Below, piece by piece: positions 59,601 to 64,000 of a stretch of DNA of 64,000 nt. The stretch is taken from positions 16,798,218 through 16,862,217 of the forward strand of contig ML677335.1 of the NCBI GenBank assembly GCA_007922305.1, read 5' to 3'. How positions within the stretch are numbered: the first letter of the stretch is position 1; each line of letters starts with the position of its first letter. The position numbers were made by a program, and so were the translations under genes. Under the pieces are notes generated by a model, which searched no databases, was not told the origin of the DNA, and saw nothing but the letters and a program-made list of their open reading frames with translations. The stretch is from Dermatemys mawii. Lineage: Eukaryota; Chordata; Testudines; Dermatemydidae.

Positions 59601-61426
59601 AGAAAATGAATGATTGGTTATTTCATTTTACCAAAGCTGATTGAAGCGGATAGTTCACCTCCCAATAACTTCATAAATATCTCCAGTTCAACAGGTTAAT
59701 CATTAATATTTGGAGGATTTTCTTGCCATGCTGTATTAGCAGGAGAATATCACCAGACAAACATTTAGATCGTTTTATTTAACTAAAACAAGAACGTTAA
59801 GTATTCTGGATTTTTTTCTTCAACAGCAAACATATAATATTTTAACAAAACAAGCGTATGTCCCTTGCTTCTCACATTTATCTCCAGACTTCTTCTCCTT
59901 GTCCAGATCTATTCTGCCCCCAGTAATCTTCTATTCATTGAACTTTTCAAAAATTTGCACTTTTAGAGAGAGGTCAGGGATTGACTATGTGTGCACAAAT
60001 TTGCAGAGGGACAATAGAGTTGAGGTCTGCTTTTTCTCACCTTTATGTATTTATTTAAAAATGTTTTTGCTATTAACAAGCGTGTTACCTCTGGAGACAC
60101 AAATCCACAGTCTGAGAACTGCAAAACTAAGCATCTTAGATGGTATCTTCTAGACTGAGTACTAAGTCCCATCGGGTAGATAGAAAGATTAACCTAAATA
60201 ATCTATACAGAAGCCTGTGGAACCCCATAAGATTGGGTCCCTAATCCACGAACTATTGGAACTCATTTACAAAACTTTTCTTAAACATTACATTAATATA
60301 TTATTTCATACTATAGAATTAGAATTTGTAATCCCTATTCCATGATGAGATATTTTTGAGCTATAGTGTATCTTAATTAAAACTCTCTTTAGATGGGCTT
60401 TTTGAGGAAAAAAATTAAATCTTTTTTTTTTAAAAAAAAATCCATTGATCATTGATTTTTATCCACCCTGGTATAAAGTTGAAAATTCCCAAGGTTTTTT
60501 TCTCAATAGAAATAAAATTGCAGGTCTGAAGCAACACACCTACTGAATTTAGTTTTATTCTTCATCTTTCTATTGTTATTTTACAGAACATTGACAGAGT
60601 GGTGTTTGTAGGAAACTTTCTCAGAATCAATATGATCTCTATGAAGGTGCTAGCGTATGCTATGGATTATTGGTCCAAGGGACAGCTGAAGGCTCTATTT
60701 TTGGAACATGAGGTAGGGAAATGTATCCATTACATTCCTTATTAGTTACAGGAAACTATTTCTGTGATGTTTGAGTGTACGGAGTTGCCACAAAGAATGT
60801 TTATCTTTAAAAGCCAAAGGGGGTGATAGACTAGGTTCTGTGAAAATGGCCTTTAACTCAGGAGGTGGTTGAAGATGTAAATCCTTGAATTGTAATTAGT
60901 GTGGGCACTCATCTTTCTGGATTCACTTTCATTTGATAAACTCAAACATCTGCCCAAAACTTTCTCTGGCATAAGACTGCATGCGAAGTTTCAGGCCCAG
61001 TACATGTTTTGTTTGGTTGGGATTTTGTTTTTACAAAATGTCAAATGGTGTCAAAATTAAATTAATAGGAGTAGAATGGAAACTGCCTTACCATATGTGT
61101 GGAGTCACTACAATGGTTCAGTGGTGTTTTTTACCTTTGGTTAGTCACAACAAACTGTGTAAGGCTTATAATGATACAACTGGGTCCTTTTCTTCTCCCA
61201 TTGAAATCTTTTAATTACAATCCACATGTTGAACACTGGTGACCTCAGTCATCCTATACAAGATGTATATCTTTTTAACTGCCTTATCAATGCTGAAAGC
61301 ATTATGAGTATTGTGCTACTTGGTTGTAGTTCAGAATTTCTGATAGTTCTTCTTTCTGTTTTTAAGGGTTATTTTGGAGCTGTTGGGGCCCTTCTGGAAT
61401 TGCTTAAAATGACAGAAGATCAGTGA
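26455..61426 (+). CDS. PANK1: Pantothenate kinase 1
   Basis: Catalyses ATP-dependent phosphorylation of pantothenate, the first and rate-setting step of coenzyme A synthesis, under feedback control by acetyl-CoA. Coding exons are 26455-26644 (alpha) or 27385-27412 (beta), then 40275-40627, 51759-52012, 54738-54914, 55558-55681, 60587-60712 and 61367-61426. All have canonical splice sites and matching phases. Alpha reads 427 residues and beta 373, the latter the same as I recall for human PANK1-beta. In beta numbering: [11 protein letters not shown] at 11-21 (phosphate-binding), Glu138 in KLDELD (catalytic), GSGVS with Ser192 and Ser195, Arg207 in NYKRVTG, then [10 protein letters not shown]. 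These correspond to the active-site residues described for PANK3. The end [12 protein letters not shown] and the alpha exon ([23 protein letters not shown]) mark it as PANK1 rather than PANK2 or PANK3. Intron 5 hosts miR-107. No break is seen. Confidence 0.97.
27385..27412 (+). CDS. PANK1: PANK1 exon 1-beta, 28-base alternative first coding exon
   Basis: ATG at 27385 encodes MKLIISKNH plus one base, followed by GTAAGT at 27413. Joined in phase 1 to exon 2 it gives [20 protein letters not shown]. This closely resembles the known mammalian PANK1-beta start (MKLINGKKQT before FPWFG) and yields exactly 373 residues. It lies 740 bases after exon 1-alpha, outside the CpG island, so it should have its own promoter. 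In mammals the beta isoform lacks the regulatory N-terminus and is less sensitive to acetyl-CoA. The exon is far too short for any ORF-length filter. Confidence 0.85.
31513..31584 (-). repeat. Harbinger-like MITE fragment, reversed
   Basis: Contains GATCGATCTCTCCCGGCTCT, then AGTGAAGACAGGCCC, the reverse complement of the left end of the element at 53069. Only the terminal 70 bases are present. Confidence 0.7.
35100..38230 (+). mobile_element. Decayed DIRS-like tyrosine-recombinase retroelement
   Basis: Near the 3' end, in changing frames, there is a tyrosine-recombinase-like domain: [14 protein letters not shown], then [20 protein letters not shown] (about 37645-37705) and [20 protein letters not shown] (about 38118-38178). 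This has the layout of the C-terminal YR domain of DIRS elements. The 5' part (35115-35340) has the GTATTTCACACAGGTGTGTG and CCTCCCTCAGTTCC blocks I associate with leaders of reptilian copies. The gag-like and RT regions are short and full of stops. About half of a full element remains. Confidence 0.5.
35860..36395 (+). repeat. Long dispersed repeat, copy 2, inserted in the DIRS-like remnant
   Basis: Collinear with 21140-22345: TTCTTACTTTCAGGTGCCAT, then ATAAATGTAAACAAACTTG, then GTGAGCACTGTACACTTTGT, ending with TTAATTGCAATTAATCAAC. It is uninterrupted, so it shows the undisturbed sequence where copy 1 carries the SINE pair and gap. Confidence 0.75.
38632..39290. mobile_element. DNA transposon with TAGGGYCCTA termini
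   Basis: The left end TAGGGTCCTAGCCAAATTCA and the right end TGGATTTAGTAGGGCCCCA are inverted repeats of roughly 30 bases. The interior has two diverged inverted halves around GCTGCCTTCAGAGCTGGG (38835, 38985) and CCCAGCTCTGAAGGCAGC (39030). It is non-coding. Confidence 0.6.
40275..40627 (+). CDS. PANK1: PANK1 exon 2
   Basis: The acceptor is CTTTCCTAG|CATTCC and the donor AGAACG|GTATGT, phase 0. It encodes [20 protein letters not shown] (ATP-binding start), the acidic [11 protein letters not shown] stretch, [12 protein letters not shown] and [14 protein letters not shown]. Confidence 0.97.
40830..41816. mobile_element. hAT element with GGTGGATT termini, copy 1
   Basis: The left end CTGGGTGGATTGATTTTAAA and the right end ATCATTGATTTTTGTCCAA are inverted. 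The 8-bp duplication is GTGAGAAA / ATGAGAAA (40822-40829, 41817-41824). The interior is AT-rich and non-coding. It contains the younger hAT element at 41313-41475. A sister copy is at 59395-60470. Confidence 0.7.
41313..41475. mobile_element. Short hAT MITE nested in the 40830 element
   Basis: Starts CAGCGGTGTCCAATACG and ends TGTTGGACACTGCTA, inverted termini, with a perfect 8-bp duplication AACTATAG (41305-41312, 41476-41483). The interior is a run of GTGGCTAGY / GTGGCTAATA repeats. Confidence 0.85.
45060..45490 (+). mobile_element. CR1 LINE 3' fragment
   Basis: Contains CAACCTGTGGAACTCGTGGC, then GAGGTTGTGAAGGCTAGAAC, then CTGGGGCACCTGGCATTGGC and GATGGACCTTTGGTCTGACC, the same 3' end as the copy at 3030-3925. 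Confidence 0.8.
47745..47970. mobile_element. MITE with GTCTACA termini
   Basis: The left end GAGGGGGCAGATCTACATTT and the right end GTAGTGTAGACCTAGCCTCA are inverted. The interior has ATCGACGTAGCGCTGTCTAC and AACTGCGTTGCTCAGGG blocks common to reptilian Harbinger-type MITEs. It is non-coding. Confidence 0.55.
49180..49400 (+). repeat. MIR-like SINE
   Basis: Contains ACCTGGTTCTCTTTCTCATG, then CATATGATACTGGGCAAATA, then GTAATACTTACCTCATAAAG in MIR order. Old and diverged. Confidence 0.55.
51341..51534. mobile_element. hAT MITE with GTTTTCAGCC termini
   Basis: Starts CAGTGATTTTCAGCCTTTGG and ends GGTTGAAAACTGCTG, inverted hAT-type termini. The flanks CTGTACTG / CCTTACTG are a worn 8-bp duplication. 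A second GTGGTTTTCAGCCTGTGGTC at 51411 suggests internal duplication of the left end. Confidence 0.65.
51759..52012 (+). CDS. PANK1: PANK1 exon 3
   Basis: The acceptor is CTCTTCCAG|ATTGCT and the donor GGGACCAG|GTAAGG, phase 2. It encodes [20 protein letters not shown] (catalytic Glu138), [13 protein letters not shown], then [20 protein letters not shown] with the active-site serines and Arg207. Confidence 0.97.
52288..52385 (+). repeat. SINE-like repeat, copy 5
   Basis: GGGGGTAGCTGTGTTAGTCT, then TGTCCGGTGGCACCTTAAAG. It lies in PANK1 intron 3. The tail is lost. Confidence 0.75.
53069..53343. mobile_element. Complete Harbinger-like MITE
   Basis: The termini GGGCTTGTCTTCACTAG and CTAGTGAAGACCAGCCC differ at one position when inverted, and TTG flanks both sides (53066-53068, 53344-53346). 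It contains inner palindromes (AGCTACGTTATTAACGTAGC) and a CpG-rich middle with GCCATGAGGACGGCAGGTAA, which resembles a start codon and splice donor but leads nowhere. Partial copies are at 1-130 and 31513-31584. Confidence 0.75.
54738..54914 (+). CDS. PANK1: PANK1 exon 4
   Basis: The acceptor is CTCATTTTAG|TCTCGG and the donor GCATCAAG|GTACAT, phase 2. It encodes the loop [17 protein letters not shown], then [20 protein letters not shown] and [17 protein letters not shown]. Confidence 0.97.
55240..55418. mobile_element. hAT MITE with GGTTGCCA termini
   Basis: Starts TAGGGTTGCCAACTC and ends GGACTGGCAACCTTA, inverted, with a perfect 8-bp duplication ATGTTATG (55232-55239, 55419-55426). It lies in PANK1 intron 4, 139 bases before exon 5. 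Confidence 0.85.
55558..55681 (+). CDS. PANK1: PANK1 exon 5
   Basis: The acceptor is TTTCCAACACAG|CTTTGG and the donor AATGAG|GTAAGT, phase 0. It encodes [20 protein letters not shown], then [20 protein letters not shown], the helix packing against the active site. Confidence 0.97.
56226..56306 (+). ncRNA. MIR107: microRNA miR-107 precursor
   Basis: The sequence folds into a hairpin. Its 5' arm is 56238-56260 (AGCTTCTTTACAGTG onward) and its 3' mature arm 56275-56297 (AGCAGCATTGTACAGGGCTA + TCA). The mature arm is the same as vertebrate miR-107, and the loop TGGCATGGAGTTCA also fits. It lies in PANK1 intron 5, 545 bases after exon 5 and in the same orientation, as in human. It is therefore processed from the PANK1 transcript. 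miR-107 and its paralogues in PANK2/PANK3 (miR-103) act on lipid metabolism, insulin signalling and the cell cycle. Confidence 0.97.
58101..58520. repeat. Long imperfect inverted repeat in PANK1 intron 5
   Basis: The left arm (58101-58266) and right arm (58345-58520) pair across a 78-base loop. Examples are GACCATGATGT with ACATTATGGTC, TAAATATAGTCTCATCTG with CAGATGAGACTATATTTA, and GCAGAGGGTTAA with TTAACCGACCCTCTGG. I estimate 80-85% pairing with small bulges. In the PANK1 transcript it would fold into a rod of about 165 base pairs. I do not recognise it as a known element, and no flanking duplication is evident. Confidence 0.75.
59395..60470. mobile_element. hAT element with GGTGGATT termini, copy 2
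   Basis: Starts CAGGATGGATTTGATTCAAA and ends GATTTTTATCCACCCTG, inverted, with a perfect 8-bp duplication GTATAAAG (59387-59394, 60471-60478). It ends 116 bases before exon 6. The interior is AT-rich and non-coding. Sister of 40830-41816. Confidence 0.85.
60587..60712 (+). CDS. PANK1: PANK1 exon 6
   Basis: The acceptor is TTATTTTACAG|AACATT and the donor CATGAG|GTAGGG, phase 0. It encodes [20 protein letters not shown], then [20 protein letters not shown]. Confidence 0.97.
61367..61426 (+). CDS. PANK1: PANK1 exon 7 and stop
   Basis: The acceptor is CTGTTTTTAAG|GGTTAT. It encodes [19 protein letters not shown] and ends at TGA 61424-61426, followed at once by another in-frame TGA. The human protein ends almost the same (FKMTDDK). 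Confidence 0.97.
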   Translation, partial: GYFGAVGALLELLKMTEDQ

Positions 61427-62700
61427 TGAAACCAACTGGAAATAGATACCTGTCAAAGATGCTGCTGGATAGAATGAAAGCCACTATAAGGATGGAAATG
61501 AAGCCATTATGGCAGTTCTACCTGCTGGATTTGTAAATAATTTAAAATCCTTTTAGCCGATCTCTAACTTTTGGGTTTTGAGCTTATACTTCAAAATTCA
61601 TACTGGGAATAAAACAAGTTTTTTCTGTATACTGTATTTTTTAGGGGGCTGGGGGGGACTGTGCAACGTGGCCAAACATGCAGATTTTATGGATTGATTT
61701 TAAAAAGTGCATACTGTTTAAAAAAGAACCTATACTATGAGACACCTGCATTTCTTCTGGGGTTTACTGATTAGTGTGGTAATTTTAACTTCATCTAGTA
61801 ATAACTCTAGGAGATTTTTATCTTATTTTTCATGACATTTCATGATTTACTCTTGGTTTCAAATGAAACTACAAAGCTGGCACATTTTACTGTGAACACT
61901 AAACTAATTGATTTTGTTGCCTTCACTTTTTTTTATTTAAAAAGATACTCTTCCCTCTTATCCCACCCACAAAAAGATGCCTGTTCTTTGACTACATGTG
62001 TTTCTGTTAACAGAGAGCCACAGGCAGACCCGCTGAGATTGGGATAAGATTTGTGTAGTCATTTGCGCCTTTTGAAGTCATGAACATAAGTTAACTGCTC
62101 ATTGTGGCATCAGAGCCCCTTGCATTTTGGCCTATTCCTTTGTGAAATTTTTGATTACTGGGTCAAAACCAAACAAAATCCTCTTATGGTAAAATTCGTC
62201 TATGAAAAGCTCTACGGTACAGACGTTATTTATACAGTATATACTTAGCATTGGAAAATAACAAGGGAGAATAATTTCCATATGCCTGAGGACTTTACTG
62301 TAGTCATTACAATAACTTTTTAAATTTTGTCTTCATCAAATTTGTTATTCAAATCCCACTTTCTAAAATTAGAACCAATACTTATTGTATCATATATTGG
62401 ATTAGGAACTAAAGTCTAATTTTGCCTCCAGGACTTTGTAAAGTCTGAGTATTTTTTCCTAAATCTGTCTTACAAATCTGTATTTGAAATACATCCTTTT
62501 TGATGTGTCACATGATGTACAGGGTCCATCGGAAGGACAGTATAATTTTAGGGCGCATGTGTTCTCTGATATATTTTGGTTTTGGTTTTTTGTTTCTGAA
62601 CACAGTCATTAATTTCCATCTTTCTCAAACCTTGGATAAATTGATACTAACGAAAGTGTTGACTTGTCTGCTGGAAATAAAGCCCTTTACTGTGTGATGG
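61427..62700 (+). other. PANK1: PANK1 3' untranslated region
   Basis: AT-rich sequence free of recognisable repeats after the stop. AATAAA at 61608-61613 would give a short 3' UTR of about 200 bases. AATAAA at 62676-62681, followed by GTGTGATGGTTTTT (GU/U-rich), would give one of about 1.27 kb. The second looks the stronger site. Confidence 0.6.
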
Positions 62701-62829
62701 TTTTTAACGTAGCTGTGGAATTCATTTCTTTAAACCAAACTATATAAAGTACATATATTAATGTATGTAGTATTATATATAGTATTAATTTGGTTACAGC
62801 TTCCTGTTGTTTTTATGATCTGTTCCTGG

Positions 62830-63460
62830 TACTGTAACTCCTCACTTACTGTTGTAGTTTATGTTCCTGAAAAATGTGACTTTAAGAGAAATGGTGTTAA
62901 GCGAATCCAATTTCCCCATAAGAATTAATGTAAATGAGGGGGTTAGGTTCAAGGGAAATTTGTTTCACCAGACAAAAGCCTATATTATATATATACAACA
63001 CACTTACACACACGCAGTATAAGTTTTAAACAAATAATTTAATACTGGTACACAGCAATGATGATTGTGAAGTTTGGTTGAGGAGATGAAGTCAGAGGGT
63101 GGGACATTTCCCAGGGAATGCCCTGCTGTTAAATGATGAACTAGCATTTGGCTGAGCCCTCAAGGGTTAACTCGTTAATGTACCCTCACTCTAAAAGGCA
63201 GCAGGAATGGAGGGAGCGGAGACAGCATGGCAGACAGAGACACACATCCTGTGTGTGAGAGAGATGCGTATTTCCCCTTTAAGTACACTGACCCCACTCT
63301 TAAGTACACTGCCTTGTTAATTAGATCAGCAAGCTGAGACCGCAGCTGCTGCCAGGAAGCTCCTCCTTCTTGCTCTATGGAAGATGGGGTAAGCAGGGTG
63401 CAGGAGCAGGGGGGAAGGGGACACCCTGACATTAGTCCCCCTCTTTTCCCTCCCCAACTA
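62830..63460. repeat. Old dispersed repeat downstream of PANK1
   Basis: Contains GTTCCTGAAAAATGTGACTT, then GTTAAGCGAATCCAATTTCC and AAACAAATAATTTAATACTG, a series I associate with a repeat common in reptile genomes. The terminal structure is not clear. A CA/TA-rich patch lies near 62980-63020. Confidence 0.45.
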
Positions 63461-63462
63461 GG

Positions 63463-63770
63463 GTTACCATATTTCAACAATCAAAAAAGAGGACAGGGGA
63501 AGCCTCGCCCTGCCCCCACCAAGTCCTTCCCACTTCCTGCCCCCTGAATGCCCCCCTCAGAACCCCCCAATTCCCCCCGATCCTTGTCCCCTGACTGCCC
63601 CCTCCTGAGACCCCCCACCCATCCTAATTGCCCCCCCAGGACCCTACCCTACCTGTCCCCTGACTGCCCCAACTCCTCTCCACACCCACACCCCCTGACA
63701 ACCCCCCCCACCCCGAACTCCCAAGTCATTCAACCCTCACCCCCACTCCCTGGGCAAGAAATTCTGATCA
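63463..63770. repeat. C-rich tandem tract in a dispersed element
   Basis: Begins AGGGTTACCATATTTCAAC and passes into a C-rich degenerate array (CCCCTGACTGCCCCCTCCTG). The array unit is the reverse complement of the GGGGGCAGTCAGG unit at 23720-24090. The 75-codon proline-rich plus-strand frame across it is a by-product. Confidence 0.55.
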
Positions 63771-63775
63771 CGTAG

Positions 63776-63990
63776 CCGCTTGGTAATCAAAATGTTTCCT
63801 ATTGTGGGCAGCCAGCTCATCCTGTAGCCTTGACCCGGCTGCAAGGTTCTCATCAGGAAGGTGCTGAATGCCCTCAATCTGATGATATTCAAGGGCATTC
63901 ACCACCTCGGAGGAGAAGCTGGGCACCTGGCAACACTGGCCCACAAATTCAGAAATTTCCCAGTAAAATTCAATGGAGTTTTACAGCTGA
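63776..63990 (-). other. Unidentified minus-strand open stretch, possibly a coding fragment
   Basis: On the minus strand, 63774-63980 reads without a stop for about 67 codons. It includes YWEISEFVGQCCQVPSFSSE, then VVNALEYHQIEGIQHLPDEN and LAAGSRLQDELAAHNRKHFD, and ends at TGA next to the C-rich tract. Composition and codon use look coding and it is unlike the surrounding repeats. I do not recognise the protein. It may be the end of a processed gene copy or a transposon gene continuing beyond the window. Confidence 0.3.
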
Positions 63991-64000
63991 AAGGTCTTAA

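Noticed and set aside
63548..63775. 75-codon proline/serine-rich frame
   Set aside because: Generated by the C-rich array; the composition is fully explained by the repeat.
1..64000. CRISPR array, operon or prokaryotic defence-type system
   Set aside because: No regularly spaced repeats, no bacterial-type gene packing. Exon/intron structure and repeats are those of a vertebrate.

Overview
This is vertebrate nuclear DNA: split genes with GT/AG introns, CpG-rich promoters, and abundant dispersed repeats. The repeats are CR1 LINEs, one SINE family in five copies, ancient MIR-like SINEs, many small hAT- and Harbinger-type elements, a DIRS-like retroelement and one solo LTR. The mixture points to a reptile, most likely a turtle. 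That is inference from repeat style; no species can be named from sequence alone.

Region by region. 1-4.9 kb is mostly repeats around a CpG-rich block (2.2-2.96 kb) with minus-strand promoter features. 4.9-18.2 kb carries a three-exon plus-strand gene for a short-chain dehydrogenase/reductase of the C-factor-like type. Its frame is intact except for one TAG codon inside the cofactor-binding motif. Its introns hold nested DNA transposons, including an internally deleted Harbinger element with remains of both of its genes facing each other. 18.2-25.9 kb is intergenic, with MIR copies, a 400-base assembly gap between inverted SINE copies, and a 1.3-kb GC-rich hAT element built of tandem repeats.

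26-62.7 kb is PANK1, pantothenate kinase 1, on the plus strand. All coding exons were located by hand. These include a 28-base alternative first exon in intron 1 that gives the short (beta) isoform of 373 residues; the long isoform reads 427 residues from the ATG at 26455. Intron 5 carries the miR-107 hairpin, as in other vertebrates, and about 1.9 kb further on an unrelated inverted repeat with arms of about 165 bases. The last 1.3 kb holds repeats, a C-rich tract and an unidentified minus-strand open stretch.

PANK1 and miR-107 are co-transcribed and both act in CoA and lipid metabolism. The reductase gene lies upstream in the same orientation and shows no sequence sign of being co-regulated with PANK1.
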